Assembly: GCA_902728285.1 (NCBI GenBank)
Contig: CACVBU010000498.1
Coordinates: 1,364,001-1,428,000 of the forward strand
Origin: Clytia hemisphaerica
Taxonomy: Eukaryota; Cnidaria; Hydrozoa; Leptothecata; Clytiidae
Reading direction: 5' to 3'
DNA: 64,000 nucleotides
This document shows positions 10,887 to 23,718 of the stretch, piece after piece (position 1 is the stretch's first letter; the number at the start of each line of letters is the position of its first letter). The notes beneath the pieces were generated by a model. That model was not told where the DNA came from, made no database searches, and saw only the letters and a program-made list of their open reading frames with translations. A program made the position numbers and the translations under genes.

Positions 10887-12891
10887 CAAGATGATAAGTC
10901 ATGTTGAAAATATTTCTTACTAAGTTCTCAAGCATGAAGGATTCAACGGTTTGTACCCAGCTGTTTGTACCAGAGAAACCCAAATATTATGTTTCCTCTC
11001 AGTCTTGTCGTCCGATATGTGACTGGGAGTAAAAATTGTTCGAAAATAAGGTTAACCTAGAATAAATCAGAACAAGAATAATTACATTAACGGAACGAAA
11101 AAGAGAAAATATCACAATTCTGAGATAACCCACAGCCAAGAAGTATACAAATTTAATGGCTAATTTAAATAAGCATTTGAAAGAACATGATTCATGGTTT
11201 ACATTTTGGCCGAAACAAAAATAGTTCTTGGATTCCTAAAATCAATAAAATAGGTTTTAATCTTGTAAAAAATAATACGAGGCTGAAATTTCCTCTTTCT
11301 TATGGGTCCTCTAGTCCATTCGCTTTCAGTGTTTGTTTAAATTTTGTTCTACTTACCATTTTTCAACATGTGTCAAATGTAACATTTATTACACAGAGCA
11401 AATACTTTAATGAGATAATGCCGGGAGGGGGGGGGCTCGAGCCAAAAGGGTCCCTTTTCACACTATCCCTCAAAGGGGCACAAAACCATTAAAAAATAAG
11501 TTGAGTCTTTGTAAGGGTTCCAAAATTACGAAAATCAAACATCGACTCCGTCAAAGGGGTCATGAATTCTTGAAATTTGGACTAAAATTTGAAAATTTTG
11601 GGGAAATATGTCAAAGAATTTAGTAAAATTTTTTAAATTTGGTCTAAATAAATTTTAATTAAATTAGTTTAAATTAAGTGTCGATTTTCAAACAGACATA
11701 CCCGTCATCTTGCAAACATAAACTTTCGCGAACCGTTGGATAAAAATGAGAATTTTCGATTAAAAATTGCCTTAAAAGTGGGAGATCCATAAATCCGCTA
11801 AAGACGGTTGTGCTACTACTATAAAATAGCACTGAAGGATAATAATATGCCGAAAATTTGATATTTATTAAGATTTCGAGGTTATATAGATTTTCATCTT
11901 CTTCGAGGATTTTTCGCGAGCATAAACTTTCGCGAAATGCCCTGATAAGAATTTTCAAAGACATTTGCTTTCGCGAAAAAGGCCAAAATTCGCGAAAATC
12001 GCGAAAGTTTCTGTTCGCGAAAATTTGTACGCATAAAGTCCCAATGGACTTAGGAAAGGTCTTATCGTGAAATATTTTTGAACAAAACTAAAAAAATTGT
12101 CAGATAATTACTTTTGAAATGTTAACTGGTATGGGATCAAAGAAGCGCTAATACTGTAATGCGTAGTTCAACAACCAGTATGTATAATTTGGCAGTGGAA
12201 AGACACGAAATCATGAAAATATTGTTTCCTGATAATAATAGGGGGAAATTTGTAAAATCGCTCGATTTTTTAGTCAAAGCACTGTTTTGTCCAGTTTTTG
12301 CGCTTTTTGAACCTCAATATGACGTCATATTTGTCCGAAAAAGAAATTGGCACCCAAGATATTTTGATTCCCCCACCCCATAGCTTTCTAAAAATGTACA
12401 ACAAGTGCTTTGACTTTGACGAGTTTTTAAAAACGAACACATTTTTGATTTAACACAAGGTTAATTTATAGGACCCCATTGAAGGTAGGTCCGAACAACT
12501 TGTTTGAAAAATACCCCAAGGATAATTTTCCTCGGGGAAAAGTGACAAATATTTCCCGATAAGGAAAAAAAAGAGGAGGAAATGGTGATTTTCAAAAAGA
12601 TAAAAATTTAGGGATAAAAAGATTGGCGAAATAGTTAGCATCTAAACTTTCTTAGTTTTGGGTTAGCCGCTGCCAGACAAAAAAGCTTATGAATTATAAA
12701 AGATCATGCGACTACTGAACTATTTTCAGACAAAGACAGTCGAAGTAGACACACTTCCGAACTGGTTACATTTCATCTGGATTCAAACTGTTTGGTTGTC
12801 GGACTAAAAAGTGTTTGTAAAAGGGGAAACAGAGAACCTAAAATTCAACTGTCGAGAATAAAAGTCAAACAAAATTTTTTATGGAATAAAA

Positions 12892-12969
12892 AACATACAA
12901 ATATAACTCAGGAAAGAAGTTAACATATTTAAATTGTATAAAAAACGACAAACAAAAATTGCTATTAAA
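12892..12969. repeat. 78 bp sequence duplicated from the 3' region of the complete mosaic gene
   Basis: AACATACAAATATAACTCAG through GCTATTAAA matches 29837-29915 almost base for base (one A inserted in a run). The other copy lies just past the stop codon, so it is probably 3' UTR. No coding exon is recognisable next to this copy. Confidence 0.65.
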
Positions 12970-15900
12970 GTCACTAAAAAATAAAATCCAGACTTTGTTT
13001 CGAAATTCTAATTCATTCAGAATATGAATCTACTTTTAAGGAGAGAGTTTGGAAAGTTTTGGCTTGAAATAAGTTTTTTTTCCAAAATACTTGGTTTCAC
13101 ACAAAAACACAAATTAAATTTGAGCCAAATTGGACTATTTTTTGGGAAAAAATTAAAACCTTAATTATCAAACGCTTTTTCTGAGCACTGATTGGATCAT
13201 TTAGGTGAATTACATCATGATTTTAAGTCTCAACCAATCTGATCGATTTGATTGTTAAGGGAACTTTTGGATTGGTATTAAATAGGTAAATACGGTACGG
13301 CGAGAGAGGTACCTCTCCGGCTTTTAGCTGCGTTATCGGATGTTAGTCGATTCAATATGACATGTGATGTAAACTAGTCTACACAATAGACAGCTTCAGA
13401 GTAGAAGTTTTGGAAACAAAAGAGGATATAGCGTAGCCTAGACGTAAACCAGGCTCAATTGTTAAAAGTCATTCTGAAAAAAATCAAGCTCGAATAAGAA
13501 TATAAAAAACAAGACGACTTAAAGTCGAAAATTTCGCATAATATTAGAACATCAACGACGAAAACGTGAAACGTGACTCCGGCAGCATTATGGATTTTGA
13601 ATGAAGCGTTACACAAAATATACACATTGTATTGTACACACAGGTCGTACCCTGTTTTCTTATGAAAAATCTCAATCCATTAAAAACAAAAAGATTCTTT
13701 AAAAAATGCGACTAAAAATTCCTTTTTATAAGCGTAAGATCTTTATATTCAGAATAAATCAGAGAACTGCAATATACAATTTTATAAATTTTAAAGTTTT
13801 TTGAAAATGAAGAAGAAAAAATGACACTTGTGATTTCACTTGCGCAAAGTTTATATCAACTTCTTTCTATAAACAGTAGGATTTTTCTAAAATTGAGAAA
13901 ACGGCTACATTAGTCAGAAAAATCTGTTGTATCTTTCTGATATGAATGATGGTGCACCACCATCAAAATCATTGGGCTTTTCCAGAACAAATTTGAATAT
14001 TGCAGAATATTGTGGAGGGGGAGGGAGTTTGAGGTTATGAAATTTTTTGGAAATTTACCCTGTGACTTTTGACCCACAAACAGCAGGTCTAACCTTCAGA
14101 CAAGCATCAGTTGACCCCATGGACAATCAAGAGGCCATTAAATAAAGGCAAAAATCAGTTTAGTAGTTGAGCTCCAGCTTCTGAACTAGAAAATGGCAGG
14201 GTAAAAACTAGCCAACTTTAAAGAAATAATACTCTTTGAGATTTTCCAAAATCTCAACGCAATAATCCATATTGGGGGGTTTACGATTTATTGCCTCCTT
14301 TGAAAATTCTTTTATTGTTTTTATCGTTTTAATAGACCCTTTTAATTAGCCTTTTATTCTAGAATCAACTTTTTGTATGATACATTTTTCAACCTAGAAA
14401 TTTCATTTTCAACCTGATGATGAGCAGTTAAGACTCGAAAAGCTTTGTTTGAATAAAATCAAATTTTTGTATTGTTTATTTATTTTGAATCTTGGAGAAA
14501 GTGAAAATAATCCATATAAAAATATATTAAGAAAAGCTTAAGGATACAGACTTCGGTCAAGATAGAATATGGGGATTTATTTACCACCACCTGTCACTCA
14601 ATTCCCACCAGATACAAATTGACAAATACACTCTTCTCGAGATGCATAAATTTATTGCTGTAATCGTTTTCAAACAGATTTCAATTGTAATGAAATTATA
14701 CATTTAAACCAGCTTAAATTCCCAAAAGGCAGTGAAGTCAAGTTTAAAAATATTTTGTATTAGGAAAAGCGACGGCTAGCTTACCTTTGTTGTTATTTCT
14801 CTTTTCAGAATACCACTTCACATCAAAGTTAAACCATATACTGTCAGCACGCAATTTCTCTTCATTTGACATTTAACAAAATGATAACGAAGCGTTACTC
14901 CCTTGAGACCCGACAACAGATTCAGTGCAGCCATCCGAAAATTGTTGCAGTGATTAAGAGCCAATAATTGTGCAAGCAAAACACGTAATATTTATTATGA
15001 TTTAATTTTTCTGGCAAGGTATATTTATTAAAAGTAAATTCTTTTCAGCAAATGTAACTAGGACTTTAACTTTTTATAATGAGTTTTTTAGTATATCGAT
15101 TCTCTGTCTACGTTTTCTTTCTTGGAGGGCGTGGTAAAAACACGTTTAATGTGGATTTAATTCCCTCTATAACCGTAACCCAATTTCGCAATTTCGTCAA
15201 TTTTATTTTTAAAGTCTCAAAAATCGCAAAGTTTCCCAGGTATTGGGCCGGTAATTCAGGTCTTGGGCTGTAAAATAATCAGGGCTTGGGCCACTAAATC
15301 AGGGCTTGGGCCACTTACGGAAAAAAATTTGCAGCGGGAACTAGGTTTTGCTGGAAGACGGGCTGGCCCGCTCGATGTTTGGTAATCAGAAATTTGGAGG
15401 GCAAAACCGTAGAAACTAATCAGAAAATTTGGCAATTTAGCTATTTTTCGTAACTCATTGGCGACTGAAATAAATTTTTTTCTGTTCGCATACCCGTACA
15501 ATCTATTTGCCACCATTAATGGGCACTGATCTGTTTTGTCTCGGTAAAATGGAGCCAATACTATAGTCAACTTTATCTATATCAAACTAACCCGATATTG
15601 AAGTCTTTAATGAATATAAAAAGATCACCCTCCAGTCCGATAAATCCAAGTCCGAGGCACAATAAAAGTCATAATATTTGAGAAAAAAGGAAATCCCCAC
15701 GAAATTTTATAACCACACACGATCTGGAGCTGCCGGAACTTAGGTTGGAAGGGTGGAGTTTTAACGCTAGACTGAAGACCTTAGGATCTGAAGATCCAAA
15801 AGTTCAAGAATGATCTAATAGGGCTTTGAATCTAGCGTGGAAGTCTGTAAACCCCTCCCGAATTGAAAAATATTGAACAAATTTATCAATTAGCCCAAAA

Positions 15901-16473
15901 GCGACTTTAAATCGCTAAAAACGAGGAATTAACCCAAATTCTCAACATATTTTAACCGAGTTTGTAGAAATCACCTAACGAAAACTATAATGCAACTAAA
16001 AACGCTATTTGTGAATAGTTATAGACTGTTTAATTGCAAAATTGAAGATAACTACGGAAATGAATTAACTCCGAGACTGCCTTACTCCTTTATTTCCTTG
16101 CTGTTTTCACTTCACACTTGAAGAGGCTATCTGAACTTGAAAATGTACAGAGTTCTGTTGGGTCGTTAGTGTTAATAATGTAACGTGGACATTCACCAAT
16201 ATCATATTCCCAGTGAAAAACAAGTGCTGACAAACATCGTGCATGGCGTTGTTTTCATTGGACCGTAAGTTAAGTAAACTTATAGTTTAACTTATGTATA
16301 CACGATGGTAATCTCGTGGGAACAAGCTACAGGAGTTAGACCGACCATGACAATCAGAAAAAGCGAAACGTCTGGAAGGAGGTGACCTAGCACTGGGAAT
16401 GAGTATACCTTGTATTTTTATTGTGTTGAACAGTGAAAAGAATGCGGCTATTATAATTTGCATTTATTTTAGC

Positions 16474-16568
16474 GTTATCAAGAAGAGATTAGAAATCTTG
16501 GTCAAGGATCTGCCCGAATACGACGAGGAGCTGCAAAGAACTTCTCTCCGACAAAAAGACAAAGAGAC
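16474..16568 (+). other. Possible orphan exon, function unknown
   Basis: A stretch with higher GC than its surroundings, preceded by TGCATTTATTTTAG and followed by GTATGT. One frame reads IKKRLEILVKDLPEYDEELQ and then RTSLRQKDKETG, which looks protein-like, but another frame is also open. No neighbouring exons found. It could be a gene remnant or chance. Confidence 0.2.
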
Positions 16569-17202
16569 CGGCGTATGTCGACTTATATGAACGCGTCGTG
16601 AAGCAATCGGTAAGCGCTTCAGATTCAAAGTCGAATGTAGAAAGCATGTGAACAAAGCAGCCAAAAACACTCTTTTTTATACGAAACAGTAAACAGTTCG
16701 AAAACAAAAACTAACTTTTCCACAATGTACTTTTGCTCTTTGATCGGGTGACGCCGGGTGGACAACATTAATAAAAACGATTCTTAGTTTATTGTACTCT
16801 TATTTTTTATAAGCATAATGTTTACCATTAATTAATTCTTCTCTGCATATTTGTTTTAAAAGTGCGAGAAATGAAAGTTAGACAACTACTGTTTCCACTT
16901 AAACTTAAACACCTTAAAACAGTGACCTTAAATGTAAAACGTAAGAATATGAAGAATAGCGTGGCTCAGGTAAACTAATAAACTTTAGTTATTATTTGCA
17001 GCTTAGCAAAGTGCTTAAAATTATAACTCAAAACAAGCTTATTACGATGTAGAAAATGAAGATCGGTTCACCCAATTCCCCGCCCAATTCCTTTTGGTCG
17101 AAATATGGACTCTGGCGAGATCTAGCATTGAGACGTACAATTTTTTAATTTAATACTAGAACTGTAGTACTCCACACGTTGATGCATGTTTTTGTCATTG
17201 CC

Positions 17203-17552
17203 CAGGGAGGGGGGTACTAGGTTTGCGAGGTGACGGGTATGTCCGAGCCGAAAATCGCAAATCGACCCTTTGAGAGACAAAATTTTGGTGATTTTGGGAC
17301 CCTTTGAGAGACTTTTTCCTAAAATTTGGTCCATTTTTTTCAAATTTTGGTTTGATTTTCACCAAATTTTGGTCAAAATTTTTGGAAATCGTGACCCTTT
17401 GAGAGAGAAATTTTAGATTTTCGTGATTTCATCAGAGACTAACTTTTGAATTTGTACCCCTTTGAGAGACTTTTAAGGAATGAGAAAAGGTACTCTTATG
17501 CTCGCACATACCCGGCACCCATTTTGCCTAAGTACCCCCCCCCCCCCCGGGG
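17203..17552. mobile_element. hAT-like MITE with 8 bp target duplication
   Basis: Element ends CAGGGAGGGGGGTACT and AGTACCCCCC(C)n GGGG are imperfectly inverted and flanked by TCATTGCC on both sides (17195-17202 and 17553-17560). The interior repeats CCCTTTGAGAGAC. An 8 bp duplication with CAGGG ends fits hAT-type elements. Confidence 0.68.
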
Positions 17553-17938
17553 TCATTGCCTTTGACTAATGCGAGGGATCCAAGAATTATGGCTATTTTA
17601 AGGACATGCCATAAATTATCCGATGTTCAGATATTACCATACAAAATTTGAGGCTGTATATGAAAATTTACTAAGTGTAATCTTGCTAGGAATACTTTAT
17701 TGAAACGATATGTTTTTGCATTTCTATCGTTTACTTTACCAGAATTATTTTTTGCATATTATTTACCTTGCGGAGAATGATGCACATCCTTCGACGATAT
17801 TCTTTGTTTCGCAATATATCTTTTCTACGAATAATGTCTTATTTTTCTTTCTTGTCTTTGAAGGCTACAAGACGAAAATTTCATAAATTACAGCTGAGGG
17901 GCCATTTGAAAAATGTAAAATACACATATAATAGATTT

Positions 17939-18306
17939 ATTTTTATTAACATTCGAATAGTTCAACTAGACTACTTTTTTAGCTCTTGAGTGTAGGGGTA
18001 TTTTCACAGATTTCTGTAAAGGCCGAAGGGCTAGATGCCATGCTTTGGTTGAAAAGTATGCCGAGATTAGGTATGAAATCCTACCTAGGTCATGTGAAAT
18101 TACAATATATTTTCAGTGCTTGACCAATAAAAAGCTTCGCGGGTTTTAGCAGCAATATTTTTTGCGATATTCATATTTTTTTCTTGGAAGAGGTTAAAGC
18201 ACGACATCTAGCCCTTCGGCCTTTACAGAAATCTGTGAAAATACCCCTACACTCAAGAGCTAAAAAGTAGTCGACTAGTTGAACTATTCGAATGTTAATA
18301 AAAATA
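17939..18306. repeat. Foldback element, ~110 bp nearly perfect inverted arms
   Basis: 17939-18050 and 18195-18306 are inverted copies with only a few differences (shared core TCTGTAAAGGCCGAAGGGCT), separated by about 145 bp. Transcription through it would make a long hairpin. No coding content. Confidence 0.75.
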
Positions 18307-18516
18307 GTTCGCGTTCTACCATAGAGACTCAGAGAAATGTCTCTCGTATGAAATGTTTACAAAGTTTCTTGCTAAAAGTAAGCACAAGAATGAAATTAAA
18401 CACTAGTCATACTTTTAGAAGTTGATGCTTTAGACACGGTCTTTCCAACCGTAGAATTTTGTTTGTACCCACAACTATCAGCCATGATTCAACTAAAAGC
18501 AAAAATTTGTATATTA

Positions 18517-18812
18517 CACCCCTGTCTCAGTGCCCCGGTAGAACTTTTCCCCTAACTTTTCCCCTCATTGGGGATGAAAATTTTCAATCAAAATGCCAAT
18601 GGGGATAGAAAATCTATTGTTTCCAGCTCGAAAATTCCAGTGGGGATGGTTTTGGAGTGCAATTTTTTACATTCAGTTTTCAATGGGAATAAAATCATAG
18701 AGCAATTACGCCGTGGGGTTGAAATTGTAGGATATTTTTCCCACCGGGGACGATTTTTTGGCCTATTTTTCCACCGGGGTGGGGGGTCCACCGGGTCTGT
18801 GACACAGGGGTG
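18517..18812. mobile_element. MITE, CACCCCTGT family, with TTA target duplication (PIF/Harbinger-like)
   Basis: Terminal CACCCCTGTCTCAGTGCCC and the inverted CAGACCC...CAGGGGTG ends are flanked by TTA on both sides (18514-18516, 18813-18815). The interior is rich in CC(A/C)GGGG-type motifs and has no gene. A 3 bp TTA/TAA duplication is the PIF/Harbinger signature. Confidence 0.7.
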
Positions 18813-19364
18813 TTATATTCATCTTGATGTTTTGTACATTCATTATGATATTAGTCATACACAAACCAGATGGCAAATAATTATACACCCCTGTGTGACA
18901 GACCCGGTGGACACACTGGAAAGCTTAATAAAAGTTTCGTCCCCTTTAGCATAAAAGCCTTACAATTCCAGCCTCACTTTCACTTTCATTTCGTCCCCAT
19001 TCAAAATTCAATATCAGAAATTGCACTTCAAAACCATTCCAACTTAATTTTTAGTTTTGGACTGTTTATTTCTGTCCCATTTAGATTTCCGTAACAGACA
19101 AATATATAGACCGGAATCCCGTCTATCACTTCACTGCGGAAATCTCGAAAAAAACTCGAATTCCTTGTTCAGCATTTTCTCTTTTGGATGTTGCAGGAAA
19201 AAAGAAAAAGGTAAGACAGTGTTTCCTGGCTAACAAATATAACGATCTCCGAGGGGTAAAGTCAAGTCAATTCACGTGTCCATTTTTTGAAATGTCAAAA
19301 ATAATAAAAAGATGGAAAAATATTTCGAAGAAAACGTAAGTGTTTACGTAAAAAGCCAAGATTA

Positions 19365-19539
19365 AGCTTTTTCACATGCACGTAAAATTTTTCGTAAAGA
19401 CATTACGAAAATTTGATGTTCATTCATTCTCTTAAGTTACGTAAATTAAACGTACATCTTCTTTGACAACGAGGAAAAACTCTACCAGAAGTGTTTTGTA
19501 ATACTTTCAGTAGAATTTTACGTGCATGTGAAAAAAGCT
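19365..19539. repeat. Short inverted repeat with AGCTTTTTCACATGCACGTA arms
   Basis: A ~28 bp arm at 19365-19392 is inverted at 19513-19539 with two differences. A 120 bp AT-rich spacer. Probable MITE remnant. Confidence 0.5.
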
Positions 19540-20994
19540 GAAGCATGTAAAAAAATCAGGTGACCCTATTCTCAATCGATTTACCCCTCGTACGACGTAG
19601 ACCACGTTTCTTGGTGTTAAAAATCAACGTCATTTGGTACTTACCTAATCGCAAACAGCTATTCCATCAACCAACGAAAAACGTCTTTAAATAATTCGAT
19701 TATAATGTTCAACACATTCTAACACACCCAAAAATTGATCTAGATATGACATTTTCTGCATTTTTTCAATCAGTACATTACCATTAGTTTGCAATGATAT
19801 TTTCCATAGACAATTACTGTTATATCACAACAAGACTCCCTAGAGAGTTCCGCTAACATTAGTAGTCTTGCTATCATTGTTGAAATCATAACATAGTTTG
19901 TCGATTCTCTTGGGGTAACAAGGTTGTATTTTATAATTGCTTCTTCGCTAAAGCTACGAACACATTCTAATTTTGTGTTCTGTTTCCTAAAAGATTTAAA
20001 TATATTAATATGCACAATTTCTTTGATTATGTCATTTTTGCTTTTAATGAATTATAAACTGTGAAATTATTCCAATCAGCCAGTAATTCCTCACGGACTT
20101 CTTATTTTATTATTGACGTATACGCACAATCTAATTACAGAGTAAAATGTCACGTGATTCTTCATTTTGAGCGCTCGCGTTAGTATAGTAAGCTTTACTT
20201 TTTCTTATCTGTGAAATAAGGGGAAATCTTTTGAACAATATCTTGAGATTTATTAACTCGAGAAAAAAATCCAGCATAGAGAAGGTGTATTTTTAAATGC
20301 TTTATCTAATGAAACAGTTTTAAAATCAATCTTATGTTGGGATTTTTGCGCAGTCACTCGTAACTATGCCTGTGCACCTCGTTGCTATGGGTTTGCTATG
20401 AAATTAGGCGAAATCGAAAGTGAAAACACGAAAGCGTAGATCTAATTCGCGTTTTCCGTAATACAAAAAAAAGCGATACTTGACCGTACTGAAAGGCAAA
20501 CATTAACTCTGAAACAAGAGTACTTGAAATTCAAAATGTCTCATGAGGTGTAAACAACACAATTATCATTGTGAATATGTAATTTTATAGCAATGAAATC
20601 TGTTTGAAAACGAGGACAACAATAAATTTATGCATCTCGAGAAGAGTGTATTGAGTTAAGGAACGGCGTATTTAAAAATACACGATTTCTCTTTCGATTT
20701 TACAGTAAGTCAGTAAGTGAAAATACAGACCAGATGTGCAGCAGTCCCATGCTTCGACCAATCGTCCCAGGACATAACAAACAGTATGCAGCGGATACAA
20801 AATCAAAACAAATGTGACATGTCAAAATAAAAAATATAACCATGTCTAATTTTGATTGTTCAATTGTTTTACAAGTTTGTTTTGGACACGTGATTTTAAT
20901 TGTTCTCTTTAATGACACGTGGTTCGCGCAATGTTTACATTTTACTACTTTAATGTCCCTTTAAAGAGCAGGCCAATATCTATCATCCCATCGG

Positions 20995-21242
20995 CCAGGC
21001 GATGTCAATCAAACTGTTCGATTACCGAACCATGTGTTTGATTGAGCTGACTGATTGAACTTAAAATCAAACTGCGATAGCTATAATCAAACATCAAACT
21101 GAAGATTTTCCGGTAAAGTTCAATTACTGTTCGATCAGGTTCGATAATCGAACACCTATTGTTCGATTTCGTTTGATGAAATTTGATGGTTCGATTACCA
21201 AAATTGGTTTCATAGGGTTCGGTTGACTACATCATCGCCTGG
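20995..21242. mobile_element. MITE with CCAGGCGATG ends and 6 bp target duplication
   Basis: CCAGGCGATG at the left and CATCGCCTGG at the right, flanked by CATCGG on both sides (20989-20994 and 21243-21248). The interior is packed with short inverted TTCGATTA/AATCAAAC motifs. Confidence 0.65.
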
Positions 21243-22493
21243 CATCGGGGAGGAAAAGCTGAAACTTTTTCTTAATCCAAACTCATCGAACAACAATCAA
21301 ACTTCATCAGATAAAAAACTGTCATCAAACTTACATAATCAAACGAAAAAAGGAAACAAGTATCATACCTGTGCTGTTTGTAGTTTTTTGAAGAAGAGGG
21401 TTATGTGTTGTTATGTAAAATTAACTCTTTTTGTACTTACTGAGCATTATCAACTATTGGTGCATTCACTAACTACACAAACATAAAATACTTAGTAGTA
21501 AACGAATAATAAACCTCTTTAAATACTCTACAAAAGACCAGAAAACATGATAAAAATTTATACAGCAGCAGCAAGTTTCAAAAGCATGTGCAAACAAGCA
21601 GCCATTAAAAAGTTCTCATGATGAAGATGAATGTTTATAAAGGCTTGGTTACACGTATTTGCACTAGAGTATTTTAATTATCAAGAAAAGCGCTGTTTTT
21701 TATCTTTGTGAGTGAGTCCAACTTTAAAATATTGGCCGTAGTACGCCCGCAGCCAAACGCCCACGCCATAATTTGCGCCCAAAAATTTTTCTCGCCACAC
21801 ACACACACACACAGAAAGACTATCGTAATACTTTCGCTATGCGAAATTAATAACTAGCAATTAGCTGTCGCTATGAATGCCCCGCTGATAGCAGATATTA
21901 GCCCAGAGGAATTTAGCCATGAAGAGAGCAAGGGAATCATAATCAGACTGTAAATTGGTGAAATGAGTCTTCATAGAAAGTGCTCAATGTTACTAGAGCT
22001 GTTTAAAGTTAAGAAACACGAGCCGATGCGGTTAAAATTTCCTCAATAAGATCCATACATAACGAAAGTGTTAATCTACACTTTCTGATGCAAAGTGACC
22101 TGAATAAAACCATTACTGTACAGGTTTCGCAACATGTTAAGAACTAGAATGATATCAAAGTTGATTTTCTTCAATCACCAGATAAAAATATTTGGAAAAC
22201 CCAAACATAAGAATGTGTACTGTGAAACTGAAAGTGCTTCCCTCCCATAAAGAAAACATAATGCAGATTAAAGGTGAATTCCAAAATGAAATTGAATGCA
22301 TTCATTTGATTTGAAATTTAAAAAGTAAGTAACTTTGGACTGGTGGCATACTGTAGATATAATCTATTTGTATCAAAGGTTACTGAAAATTATCTGAAAA
22401 ACTTTAACAATGTTTACACGTGTTTCTGCAAAAAGTTTTCAGTTACTGTAGCTTGAATAAAATTTCTTCATGGTTACTAAAGATATAAATTTG

Positions 22494-22779
22494 ATACACG
22501 TTTTTTTTTTTATAAGGAACACGTTTTTAAGGAACTCGAGGCTGAAAATGGTTCAAAAAATAAGGAATTGTTAAGGAACTGCTCAGGCTGAGAATAAGTG
22601 AATTTGAAAATAATGTACCTCCTTATTGGGACTAATTTGACCAACTTTTGATTTTTCAAGGGGCAAAAAGTTCAAAATTTCCTATGTAGTAAGGAACTTT
22701 GAGACTGAAATTCTCTGTAAAAATAAGGAACTCCAGGCTCAGAGCGAAGTTAAGGTTCCTTATAAAAAAAAAACGTGTA
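22494..22779. mobile_element. MITE, CACGTTTTTTTTATAAG family, related third copy
   Basis: GATACACGTTTTTTTTTTTA at the left and TTATAAAAAAAAAACGTGTA at the right, TA at both CACG edges. The interior is based on AAGGAACT repeats rather than ATGTTCTTA, so it is a subfamily. Confidence 0.58.
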
Positions 22780-23494
22780 GTTGCTCTCAAAATTGGCAGT
22801 TGAATCAGATAATTTTAATAAAGGTATTAATTTTCAGGGATTAAATTTGTCGGATTTCACAGCCTTTGTTCTTTATTTACAAAAGACCATAAAATAAAAT
22901 CCTAAGAAAATCTGAAAAGGGGCCTTCAGCAAAAAATGGTCACCATGAAAATATTAAAATAACATCTAATCCGCCACTGTACACAATTTTTTTCTATCGC
23001 TGTAATCCACTTCCACTTCCCTGGCAAGCAAGAAAGCGGAGATTCTTCAACGAAATGACCGTGTCCTGTTGTAACCACCGTCAACATGGTTAAAAACTTT
23101 TCACTTCACAGGTGGGTACAACATTGTGTTTGTATTTTATTGGACGTCTGGTTCTAAAAAGTCAAAAAGTTTGTTCAGTTTTGATTTGAGCAAAGTACGC
23201 TCCTACGTTTAACATCAACACGGTACAGTGTGCAGTGGTGGTATTAGTAGAGAGAGTGTTCAGTGTTCGAGTCTGTTCATAATATGTGACAAAACAATTC
23301 AAATTGAAATTACTCCAATAGTGTGTGTAATAATAAGCTTTTCTTAGAAGCTTGAAATGTTTTGTCCCAGTCTGGAATTCAGGTAACTAAGCTGAACTTT
23401 GGCGTACATAGACATCAAAGTACCGTTCTGGCACAGTGGCATAAACATCGTGCTTTATAAATTGTAGATACTTTTTCATACGCTTATGTATTTT

Positions 23495-23718
23495 GTACCG
23501 TGAGATTGGGTAACTTGCATCAGTGGAGGCTTACATGCATAGCCCTCAAATGAAAGAACTGGCTGGTCATTAAAATACAAAGTTAAATCAAAACAAAAAT
23601 GGTAGAGTAGAGCTGTGAGCAGAGCTACGTAGTTGTATTTTAATGACCAGACAGGTCATTCATTTAAGGGCTATGCATGTTAGCCTCCACTGATGCAAGT
23701 TTCCCAATCTCACGGTAC
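23495..23718. repeat. Foldback element, ~85 bp inverted arms
   Basis: 23495-23581 and 23633-23718 are inverted copies with few mismatches (core GTACCGTGAGATTGGG at the outer end), with a spacer of about 50 bp. Immediately right, GACGATAGTCGAAAAGCTTT...AATTTTTGTTTTC resembles the 3' tail of a non-LTR or Penelope-type element. Confidence 0.7.

Noticed and set aside
18568..18954. 128-codon plus-strand frame
   Set aside because: It lies across a MITE with terminal inverted repeats and a TTA duplication and the following fragment; no domain visible.
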